Part shown: one piece after another, positions 7,150 to 13,143 of the stretch
Layout of the letters: each line of letters begins with the position of its first letter
Position numbering within the stretch: position 1 is the first letter of the stretch
Source of the DNA: Thermoplasmata archaeon
GTDB lineage: Archaea; Thermoplasmatota; Thermoplasmata; Lutacidiplasmatales; UBA184
Assembly: GCA_030039865.1 (NCBI GenBank)
Contig: JASHUS010000193.1
Span: 1-13,143 of the forward strand
Length of the DNA stretch: 13,143 nucleotides
Direction: 5' to 3'
Made by a program: the position numbers and the translations under genes
The notes under the pieces: model-generated
What the model was told of the DNA's origin: nothing
Database searches by the model: none
What the model saw: only the letters and a program-made list of their open reading frames with translations

Positions 7150-7164
7150 CCGGGGGTCCCCCGG
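7150..7164. terminator. GC-rich inverted repeat between convergent stops
   Basis: CCGGGGG and CCCCCGG flank a single T, a perfect seven-base inverted repeat in the 34-base gap between two convergent genes. Its place suggests a transcription end or a barrier for both. It lacks a following T-run, which is what usually ends archaeal transcripts, so a terminator role is uncertain. Confidence 0.3.
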
Positions 7165-7175
7165 CCTCGCGGGGT

Positions 7176-7631
7176 CTACGCGACCGAGTCGAGGTCGGAC
7201 CGGAGGTCCGTCCCGTGCTCCAGGACGGATTTGAGGTTCATGAGGTAGTACGTCCAGCCGGCTCGGATCGACCCGTAGAGGGCGACCCACTTCTTGCCGG
7301 ACTTGAACCCCCGGTGCGTGAGCGTCAGCACGGTTCCTCGGCCCCGGCGTCGCAGGACGAACTCCGCGCGCGTCTCGAACGTCTTCCCATCCTCGAACCG
7401 GTCGATCCAATCGAGCGTGACGCGCCGATTGGTCGCGACGTCGCGGACTCGACCGTTCATCGTGTACCCGCCCCGCCAGGTGAACTCGAACGGCGTCTTG
7501 GGCTTGGGCGTGAACTTCGCTTCCGCGAGGAACCACTTCGCCAGCTGCCGGGGCCGGGTCAGGGCCGCGTAGACCTTGGCGGGCGGTACCGCGAGATAGA
7601 ACTTCTCGGTCACCGGTGGGATTTTCGCCAT
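7176..7631 (-). CDS. SRPBCC / AHSA1-type (START-like) domain protein
   Basis: 151 residues, normal for a one-domain AHSA1-like protein. Seen: an opening strand and helix with VPPAKVYAALTRPRQLAKWF, the family's start; a central beta sheet around FTWRGGYTMNGRVRDV and RVTLDW; and a C-terminal long helix GWTYYLMNLKSVLEHGTDLR, matching the usual GW..YL.NLK..LE end. The fold forms a hydrophobic cavity for lipids or other small ligands, or acts as an Hsp90 co-factor in Aha1; which applies cannot be read from sequence. No signal peptide, so cytosolic. The TATA-like TCATATCC is centred about 28 bases before the ATG, so it is probably leaderless. Divergent from the large propeller gene and convergent with the microprotein. 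Confidence 0.88.
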   Translation of the reverse strand: MAKIPPVTEKFYLAVPPAKVYAALTRPRQLAKWFLAEAKFTPKPKTPFEFTWRGGYTMNGRVRDVATNRRVTLDWIDRFEDGKTFETRAEFVLRRRGRGTVLTLTHRGFKSGKKWVALYGSIRAGWTYYLMNLKSVLEHGTDLRSDLDSVA

Positions 7632-7654
7632 CGCCTGGGTCGAGGGGGCGGCGC

Positions 7655-7662
7655 GGATATGA
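7655..7662 (-). promoter_or_regulatory. TATA-like box of the SRPBCC gene
   Basis: On the minus strand this reads TCATATCC, the sole AT-rich patch in a very GC-rich stretch. Its centre is about 28 bases from the start codon at 7631, which places the transcript start almost on the ATG. No Shine-Dalgarno sequence is seen, consistent with a leaderless message. Confidence 0.45.
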
Positions 7663-7708
7663 GCGTGGCGAGCGCGCGAGCGAGGCGGCCGGACGAGCGC
7701 GGAGTTAA

Positions 7709-7727
7709 CGGTCCGCAGGCCGGACCG
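7709..7727. other. Seven-base inverted repeat upstream of propeller gene promoter
   Basis: CGGTCCG and CGGACCG flank CAGGC, a perfect 7-5-7 dyad in the 184-base divergent gap. It ends about 11 bases before the TATA-like box of the propeller gene, where an archaeal regulator could act. GC-rich DNA makes such dyads by chance fairly often, so the regulatory role is only suggested by position. Confidence 0.3.
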
Positions 7728-7738
7728 GCGCCCACGCC

Positions 7739-7748
7739 AAGATTTATC
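7739..7748 (+). promoter_or_regulatory. TATA-like box of the YVTN propeller gene
   Basis: AAGATTTATC is the clearest AT-rich element before the gene. Initiation about 26 bases downstream would fall near 7770, giving a leader of about 46 bases. That leader holds GGGAG at 7804-7808, seven bases before the GTG at 7816. Confidence 0.5.
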
Positions 7749-7815
7749 GCGACCGGGCGCGACGTAGGCCTAGTTCCGGCTCGCGATCACTTCCGGCCCC
7801 GCCGGGAGCGGCCGC

Positions 7816-9966
7816 GTGGTGAGTATGACGATGCAGCCTCGAGTCTCGCGACTTTGGTGCAGTGCCGTAGTGATCGGGCTGGCGGGAGCGTTCCTCCTCG
7901 CGGCCGTCGCCGTAGTCGCGGACCCCGGTGGGAGTCGGGGGAGCGGGAGTCCAGCGACGGCGGGAACGTTGCTGACGACCGCGGGGCCCTCGGTTCGGGC
8001 CCTGGACTCCAAGTACGCGACGCTCAACGAGTCCACGCTCGTGCTGTTCAACGACTCGGTCGTGGCCGGCGACTTCGATTCGACGTCCTCCGACCTGCCG
8101 TCGCTCGAGGCCTACGACCCCACTACCAACGTGGTCTACGTCGAGAGCTTCTACGGCGGGGTGATTGACGCGATCGGCGGCGCGACCAACGAGGTAGTCG
8201 GGACGATCGCCACGGGGGCGTATCCGAACACGCTAGCCTATGACGCCCAGGATGACGGTCTCTTCTTCGGGCTGCAGACCTACGATGAGGTCAGCTTCGT
8301 CAATGCCTCGAGCGATCTCATCGAGCGCACCGTCGGCATCGGATTCGAGCCGCTCGCCATGGCCCCCGATCCGGCGAACGGCGACCTCTTCGTCACTGGC
8401 GTGAATTCAACCGGGACCGCCTGGCTGGCCATCCTGAGCGGCTCGAGTGGCGTCCTCCTGAAGAGCCTCGCGTTCGGCGGCGACCGCTTCCCGGTCGCGG
8501 GACCCAACGGCCTCGCCTACGATCCCTCGGACGGGGAATTCTACATCCCGTCGATCCCGACCGGCAGTCCGTCCGCGAGTTACGGCAACCTTACGCTCGT
8601 GCACGCGGCGAAGCAGTCAATCGCGGGGAACGTCACGCTCCCGTTCGAACCGTCGTCGGTCCTCTACGCGGGCTCGGATCACGACCTCTATCTGGGCAAC
8701 GCGAGCGGGAGCGACCTCACCGTCTTCGATCCGGCGTCGGGCGCGGTCGTCGGATCGGTCGCTCTACCGGACCTGCCGACGATGCTCGCGTACGACACGA
8801 CGAACCACGATCTGTTCGTTGGCCTCGAGGGGAACGTCAGCGTCGTGAGCACGTCGACCGATCGCGTCGTGCGAACCTTCCCGGTCCTGCGGAACCCCGC
8901 CGGCCTGGCCTACGACTCCGTGAACCGGGACATCTTCGTCTCGGACTACGCGTACAACAACGTCAGCGTCATCAGCGCGAGCACCTACCGAGTCCTCGCG
9001 GCCGTCCTGCTCGGCGCGGCGCCGTACGACCTCGCCTACGACGCGGCGAACGGCGACCTCTACGTGGGCGACCTTCTCTCCTCGCAGCTCATCATCGTGA
9101 GCGGCGCGACCGACCGCGTGGTCGGGTACGTCCCGCTCGGGACGACGCCGTACGGCGTCGCCTACGACCCCGCGACGACCGACCTCTACGTCGACGACTA
9201 CGATGCGGGGAACGTGTCGATCGTGAACGGGACGACCAATCGGATCGTCGGCTACCTTCCGGCCGGGACGAACCCGTGGGGGATCGCCTACGACGGCGAG
9301 AACCACGACCTCTACGTCACGAACCCCGGTTCGAACAACATCACCGTCCTCGATCCGGCCGCTCGGACCGTCGTGACCTCGATCGACCTCGCGACGCCGC
9401 CCGGGGCGATCGCGTACGACGCGAAGGGCGGCACGTTGTTCGTCGGCGAGTACAACCTCGGGAACGTCACGGTGCTGAACGCCCGAACGAACGTCTGGAT
9501 CCGCAACTCGACGACCGGCAGCGAGACGTATACGATCACGATCGACCCGAAGAATGGCCGCGCCTTCGTGGGGAACTTCGGCTCCGACAACGTCACGGTG
9601 CTGGGCTCGAAGGGCCAGGAGCTCGGGATCAGCGACGCCGCCGGGGTCGGAGTCTTCGGCTCGGCGTACGACCCGGCCGACGGGGACGTCTACGTCGCGA
9701 GCTTCTACAGCGACCTCATCACGGTGATCAACGGGACCTCGGGCGAGGGCGTCGGGGGATACACGGTCGGGGTCGGTCCGGCCGCCGTGGCGATCGACCC
9801 GTCCTCCGCGACGGTCTTCGTCTCGAACTACGACTCGGGGTCGCTGACGCTCCTCGCCCCCGCGGCGGGAGCCTCCCCGCCGCCGGCCGGCTCGAACGGA
9901 CCCTCGTTCCCCGCGGTCGCCTCGGCGATCCCCCGGGGCATCCCGCAAGGTCCGAGAAGCCGCTAG
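7816..9966 (+). CDS. Secreted YVTN/YncE-type beta-propeller protein, fourteen repeats
   Basis: 716 residues. An export signal or N-terminal anchor lies at about 13-35. Fourteen repeats follow, with YD or DP starts near residues 100, 142, 184, 235, 284, 326, 366, 408, 450, 492, 534, 577, 618 and 660. Most are 40-43 residues long, with loops enlarging the third and fourth. Each shows YD....DLYV, NVSV and G..P..LAYD elements, the YVTN/YncE signature. The last repeat is half length, and the segment at about 72-98 could supply the missing strands. Propellers of this kind occur in archaeal surface layers and bind partners or ligands; no enzyme motif is seen. There is no cysteine outside the signal segment, and many N-x-S/T sequons. 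Unlike its anchored neighbours it has no C-terminal helix: it ends in a Pro/Ser-rich tail. GTG 7816 is favoured by GGGAG spacing; ATG 7825 or 7831 are possible. Confidence 0.9.
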   Translation: MVSMTMQPRVSRLWCSAVVIGLAGAFLLAAVAVVADPGGSRGSGSPATAGTLLTTAGPSVRALDSKYATLNESTLVLFNDSVVAGDFDSTSSDLPSLEAYDPTTNVVYVESFYGGVIDAIGGATNEVVGTIATGAYPNTLAYDAQDDGLFFGLQTYDEVSFVNASSDLIERTVGIGFEPLAMAPDPANGDLFVTGVNSTGTAWLAILSGSSGVLLKSLAFGGDRFPVAGPNGLAYDPSDGEFYIPSIPTGSPSASYGNLTLVHAAKQSIAGNVTLPFEPSSVLYAGSDHDLYLGNASGSDLTVFDPASGAVVGSVALPDLPTMLAYDTTNHDLFVGLEGNVSVVSTSTDRVVRTFPVLRNPAGLAYDSVNRDIFVSDYAYNNVSVISASTYRVLAAVLLGAAPYDLAYDAANGDLYVGDLLSSQLIIVSGATDRVVGYVPLGTTPYGVAYDPATTDLYVDDYDAGNVSIVNGTTNRIVGYLPAGTNPWGIAYDGENHDLYVTNPGSNNITVLDPAARTVVTSIDLATPPGAIAYDAKGGTLFVGEYNLGNVTVLNARTNVWIRNSTTGSETYTITIDPKNGRAFVGNFGSDNVTVLGSKGQELGISDAAGVGVFGSAYDPADGDVYVASFYSDLITVINGTSGEGVGGYTVGVGPAAVAIDPSSATVFVSNYDSGSLTLLAPAAGASPPPAGSNGPSFPAVASAIPRGIPQGPRSR
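8113..9864 (+). repeat. Array of fourteen 42-residue propeller repeats (protein-level)
   Basis: Tandem units of about 126 bases. The repeats from residue 366 to 576 are the most alike and nearly constant in length (42-43 residues); the third and fourth are longer, at 51 and 49. The spacing fits one four-stranded blade per unit. Confidence 0.85.
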
Positions 9967-9986
9967 GGTCGTTCGCCGGCGGCTCG

Positions 9987-11924
9987 TCAGCTCGGAGGCC
10001 CGCCGGTGGGCGGGGTGGGCGGCGTCCCGCCCGCGCGCCGAGCGCGCCGGACGAACAGGACGAGCGAGGCCAGGATCGCGACGACCACGATGACCCCGAT
10101 CAGCGCGTAGGCGATCTCCTCCGAGGTGATCGAGGACCCCGCACCGGACGGGGAAGGGCCGGTCGACCCCGGGGGCGTCGGCGTGCGTGTCGAGTTGGCG
10201 GGGGAGGAAGCGGTCAGGTTGGCCGAAGCCTGCGCGTAGCCGCCCGGGTCCGAGACGCCGACGATGATCGTCCAGGTTCCGTTCGCCTCCGGGGCGCACG
10301 TCAGGTTCGCCTGATCCGCCGACTGGCAGCCGGTACCGTTCGGGAGCCCCCACCATTGGTACGTGTACGGCGTGCGCCCTCCGGCGACCGTCGCCGAGAG
10401 CGTGACGGCCGTCCCGGTCGTCACATTCGATGGGCTCGCCCGTAACTCGACCGTGAGGTTGTGCACCGGCTCGACGGTAATCGTGAGATCCGGGGAGACG
10501 GCGATGTCGTTGTAGTCGACCACCGTCACGTTCACCTCGTACGTGCCGGGCTGCCAGTAGGTGTAGTTGGTCGCTTGGGCGGATCGAGTCCCGAGCCCGC
10601 TGCCGAACGACCAGATGTAGTCGTAGGGGGGTTCGCCGCCGGTGGCGCTCCCCGAGAAGTTGACGTCGAGCGGCTCGAGACCGCTCGTGACGTTCGCGCT
10701 CGCCGAGGGGGTGAGCGGCGTGACGGTCGATCCGCCCGTCGGGTGGCAGTCGACCTCGTTCGCCGTCGCCGTGCCGTTGAGCGTCGTGTAGCACCAGGTG
10801 TTGGCGCTCCAGCTCACCGCCTCGTCCTCGTCGCCGCTCGACTTCGGGGGGTAGAACTCGATCCCGAGCGGGAACTCGTCGACGTAGTAGGAGCTGATGT
10901 TGGTGCCGGCGGGTGCCCAGCAGGCGCCCTCGGAGTCGACGTAGCTCTCGACGTTCGCGAAGACCTGGGACATGTTCACCGCGATCAGCGCGGACGGGAG
11001 CCCGGTGATGTTCGAGCTGGACGTGTTCGCGTGGTCGGTGAAGTAGTAGTCGAAGGTGATCTGGCTGGCGTTCTCGCACCACTGGTCCCGCAGCCACGAG
11101 TACGGATCGGCCGAGCCGTTCACGAACGAACCGAGTGCGACGTCCGTTTGCCCGTGCTTGACCCAGCTGCGATTGAGGTCGTCGGAGAACCAGACCATGA
11201 CCTCGATCCGATCGCCGGGATCGCGGCCCAGGGTCGCGTTCGCCTCGATCGGGGTCAGCCAGTCGTCGAAGGCGAAGTTGTACTCGGTCCCTCCCTCCTC
11301 CGTCACGGAGTAGTTCACGGCCGACCAGAGCGACTCCGACGTGAGGTTGCGGACCTGAACGTCGGGCAGGGGGAGCGCGGGGTCGGTCAGGCCGCTCGTT
11401 CCGCCGTAGATGTTCTGTCCCAGCACGGCGGCCGGGAACCCGATGACCTTCCCGATGCGGGCGCCCGGCGTGGACGTCACGATCTGGTCGGAGACCGTGC
11501 CGGTCGCGTTGTCGTAGCACAGCGTCGAACCGCCGGTCGAGCCGGAGGTCAGGTTGAAGAGGTTGCTCTGGAGCGAGAGGAAGCCCGCCGAGTCGGACGT
11601 GTACCGGTCGGTCGTGTTCGCCTGGCCGCACCAGGACGGCACGGAAGCCGGCTCCGGGATGAGGGAGATCACGTTCGGCGCCGCGGAGGTGGTCGCGAGC
11701 GGGTGGACTGGTGCGGCGACCGGTGTGCGATCCGAGGCCGCTCGGGCGGGGGACGCCCAGACGGTTCCCATCGTGCCGGCCACCGCGACGAACGCGAGGA
11801 CGAGCGCGAACGCCGGCACACCGGCTCCGGGACGACGAGCGCCGGCGCGGGCCCCCCCGACCGATCGGAGGCGTCCCGGAGGACCGCCGGCAAACATCAG
11901 TGGGCCGCGAGGACGATCACCCAT
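9987..11924 (-). CDS. Membrane-anchored GH12-like glycoside hydrolase with PKD/Ig-like domains
   Basis: 645 residues. An Arg-rich N-terminus and hydrophobic segment (about 37-59) direct export. Residues about 95-360 resemble glycoside hydrolase family 12: GFPAAVLGQNIYGG recalls the family's YPEIIYG block, IEVMVWF (240-246) matches the nucleophile motif with Glu241, and FPLGIEFYP (351-359) matches the acid/base motif with Glu356. GH12 enzymes cleave beta-1,4-glucans or xyloglucan with retention. Next come a PKD-like domain (about 405-486, with PPYDYIWSFGSG and PGTYEVNVTV), an Ig/PKD-like domain (about 488-572), a Thr/Pro/Ser linker, a membrane helix (604-625) and a basic end. All eight cysteines lie outside the cell. 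Many N-x-S/T sequons are present. The ATG at 11924 lacks a Shine-Dalgarno site; the ATG nine codons later is possible. It is convergent with the propeller gene, 20 bases apart. The family call rests on motifs, not alignment. Confidence 0.75.
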   Translation of the reverse strand: MGDRPRGPLMFAGGPPGRLRSVGGARAGARRPGAGVPAFALVLAFVAVAGTMGTVWASPARAASDRTPVAAPVHPLATTSAAPNVISLIPEPASVPSWCGQANTTDRYTSDSAGFLSLQSNLFNLTSGSTGGSTLCYDNATGTVSDQIVTSTPGARIGKVIGFPAAVLGQNIYGGTSGLTDPALPLPDVQVRNLTSESLWSAVNYSVTEEGGTEYNFAFDDWLTPIEANATLGRDPGDRIEVMVWFSDDLNRSWVKHGQTDVALGSFVNGSADPYSWLRDQWCENASQITFDYYFTDHANTSSSNITGLPSALIAVNMSQVFANVESYVDSEGACWAPAGTNISSYYVDEFPLGIEFYPPKSSGDEDEAVSWSANTWCYTTLNGTATANEVDCHPTGGSTVTPLTPSASANVTSGLEPLDVNFSGSATGGEPPYDYIWSFGSGLGTRSAQATNYTYWQPGTYEVNVTVVDYNDIAVSPDLTITVEPVHNLTVELRASPSNVTTGTAVTLSATVAGGRTPYTYQWWGLPNGTGCQSADQANLTCAPEANGTWTIIVGVSDPGGYAQASANLTASSPANSTRTPTPPGSTGPSPSGAGSSITSEEIAYALIGVIVVVAILASLVLFVRRARRAGGTPPTPPTGGPPS

Positions 11925-11993
11925 GGTACCCGTTGGGACCCGAGCCTTGGACCGGGCCGGTCCTTGGATCCGACCGGCGACCTCCCGGTGCCG

Positions 11994-12007
11994 ATTATAC
12001 GTTTTTG
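11994..12007 (-). promoter_or_regulatory. BRE/TATA-like promoter of the GH12-like gene
   Basis: On the minus strand this reads CAAAAACGTATAAT: a purine-rich run directly before a TATA match, as in an archaeal BRE plus TATA box. It is the most AT-rich spot in the 155-base gap. Initiation about 26 bases on, near 11972, would leave a leader of some 48 bases before the ATG at 11924. Confidence 0.55.
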
Positions 12008-12079
12008 TCTACCAGGTATTCGACCGTTCCCGAACCGAATCGAGGGAAGGGGTTGGCTCCGGTGGGCCGGTTCCGGCCG

Positions 12080-13143
12080 CTATCCCGTCCCTCCCGAGGG
12101 CCGGGTCGGCCGCCGGCGCATCGCCAGATACACGCAGCCTGCTCCGCCCGCGACCCCGAGCGCGGCCACGAGGTAGAGGAGGTTCTCCCCCGCGATCAGA
12201 CCGAAGAGGACGGGTCCGCTCGAGCTCGGATGGGCGGGCGCGGGGGCCGTCGGCGACGGCGAGGCCGCCGGTGCGTTGTCGACGTAGATCGCCACGCTCC
12301 GGGTCGTCGGGACCACGCCGGTGGCGGTCTCGGTGAAGTCGACCGAGTACGCGCCGTTCGCGAGCCCCGTCGTGTCGAGGGCGTAGCTCCCCGAGAGACC
12401 GGTCGCGAGCACCGTCGAGCCGCCGCCCCAGACCAGGCTGAGGACGCCGGTCGCGAGCTCCGCTCCGTCCGCGCTCGTGTACGCCGCGCCGCTCCAACTG
12501 ATCGTGTCCGTGCCGGACACCGTTCCGCTCGCGCTCGCGGAGAGGCTCGCCGGGAGGAAGACGACCGGGTCCTGCCAGATCAGCGGGTTCTGGACCGCCA
12601 CGTCGCTGTAGCAGAACTCCTCGCCGAAGTAGCTCTCGCAGTACCCGAACGACACGTCGTTGGCGCCGATCCCGACGATGCTGAGCACCACCGGTCCGGT
12701 GAGCCCGGCCGTGCTGAGGTTGACCGGCAGGGCGCCGTTGTCGACGCCGCTCTCCCAGATGTCCGCCCCGAAGTTCTCGTCGAGGAACGGGGAGCATCCG
12801 GGCAGCGCGAGCGTGTTCGCCGGCTGGGTCGCGCCGGACGGGAGCGGACAGGTCCAGTTCTCGTACTGCCCGGGGCCGCTTCCGACGGAGACGTTGATCG
12901 AGCCGACGTACTTCATGCCGGCGAACGTGAGCGTCCCCGATATCGTCGTCCCGCTCGACGCGAGGTTGCCGGTGTAGAACGAGCCCGACTGCGGCTCCGC
13001 GTAGACGACCGTCAGGTTCGACGTGAGGCCGTCGTAGCTCGCCGTGAGCTCGTAGACGTCCGTGGCGAGGGTCCCGTTATGCTCCGCGGTGAACCCGTCG
13101 ATCCAATAGACGGCCTCGCCGCGCGCGTCGGAGATGGTCGTGC
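12080..13143 (-). CDS. Membrane-anchored surface protein, C-terminal part (5' partial)
   Basis: The frame stays open to the right edge, giving about 353 visible residues; the ATG at 12916 is internal and the true start lies outside the window. Seen, from the edge inward: an Ig-like strand-rich part (TDVYELTASYDG, NLTVVYAEP), a region with two close cysteine pairs (CPLPSGATQPANTLALPGC and CESYFGEEFC), a second Ig-like domain (about bases 12290-12560), an Ala/Pro/Ser linker, a membrane helix (about 12119-12181) and RRRPTRP at the end. This is the usual layout of an archaeal surface protein anchored at its C-terminus. I do not recognise the family, and any catalytic domain would be in the missing N-terminal part. 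It lies upstream of the GH12-like gene on the same strand, 155 bases away, but a separate promoter sits between them. Confidence 0.8.
   Translation of the reverse strand, partial: TTISDARGEAVYWIDGFTAEHNGTLATDVYELTASYDGLTSNLTVVYAEPQSGSFYTGNLASSGTTISGTLTFAGMKYVGSINVSVGSGPGQYENWTCPLPSGATQPANTLALPGCSPFLDENFGADIWESGVDNGALPVNLSTAGLTGPVVLSIVGIGANDVSFGYCESYFGEEFCYSDVAVQNPLIWQDPVVFLPASLSASASGTVSGTDTISWSGAAYTSADGAELATGVLSLVWGGGSTVLATGLSGSYALDTTGLANGAYSVDFTETATGVVPTTRSVAIYVDNAPAASPSPTAPAPAHPSSSGPVLFGLIAGENLLYLVAALGVAGGAGCVYLAMRRRPTRPSGGTG

Noticed and set aside
9900..9990. Frameshift having removed a C-terminal helix from the propeller gene
   Set aside because: I saw no hydrophobic stretch in the other two plus frames before the convergent gene begins, so the shorter end looks genuine.
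8764..11631. Antisense open frame of 955 codons across the propeller and GH12-like genes
   Set aside because: It is an Arg/Gly-rich shadow that overlaps two well-supported genes in other frames; lack of stops follows from high GC content.
11800..11850. Twin-arginine signal in the GH12-like protein
   Set aside because: The ARRPGAG sequence lacks the S/T-R-R-x-F-L-K consensus; an ordinary export segment explains it better.
12002..12006. T5 run on the plus strand as a terminator
   Set aside because: No plus-strand gene ends there; on the minus strand the same bases form the A-rich part of a promoter for the GH12-like gene.
12914..12916. ATG as the start codon of the last gene
   Set aside because: The frame continues without a stop for 75 more codons to the edge with strand-rich Ig-like sequence, and no signal peptide follows this ATG.

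Overview
The window looks like chromosomal DNA of a GC-rich archaeon. I infer a member of the Thermoplasmatota, mainly from three things. TATA-like boxes lie about 25-28 bases before several start codons, which fits leaderless transcription. The surface proteins are secreted, rich in N-x-S/T sequons and built from Ig/PKD/TIG, Kelch and YVTN repeats. Three of them end in one transmembrane helix followed by a basic cluster, with no bacterial sorting signal. This assignment is an inference; there is no rRNA or other marker gene in the window.

Layout, left to right. (1) 3-3371 (+): the 3' part of a large single-span surface protein with four paired-cysteine Ig/TIG-like ectodomains, one membrane helix and an unusually long (about 675-residue) acidic Pro/Ser/Glu-rich cytoplasmic tail. 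(2) 3468-3857 (+): a small VOC/glyoxalase-fold protein. (3) 3882-5060 (-): a secreted six-repeat Kelch protein, convergent with the VOC gene. (4) 5235-6869 (-): a cytosolic DUF885-family protein with an HExxPGH putative zinc-site motif. (5) 6986-7141 (+): a 51-residue two-helix membrane microprotein that looks leaderless and is divergent from DUF885. (6) 7176-7631 (-): an SRPBCC/AHSA1-type protein. (7) 7816-9966 (+): a secreted YVTN/YncE protein with fourteen repeats of about 42 residues, best read as two seven-bladed propellers. (8) 9987-11924 (-): a membrane-anchored protein with a GH12-like glycosidase domain, two PKD/Ig-like domains and a C-terminal helix. (9) 12080-13143 (-): the 3' part of another anchored surface protein, cut by the window edge.

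The theme is the cell surface: five of nine genes encode exported proteins. The GH12-like enzyme suggests attack on beta-glucans held at the surface, and the repeat proteins suggest adhesion or binding scaffolds. The four small or cytosolic genes (VOC, DUF885, microprotein, SRPBCC) show no pathway link to each other. Genes mostly have their own promoters and alternate strands, so there is no long operon. No gap between genes exceeds 300 bases. I see no tRNA, rRNA, CRISPR array, insertion sequence or integrase.

The most unusual object is the first gene. Long intracellular disordered tails with repeated short motifs are not typical of archaeal surface proteins, and this one carries a duplicated IVPPR(Y/F)EL motif and an amphipathic segment near the C-terminus.
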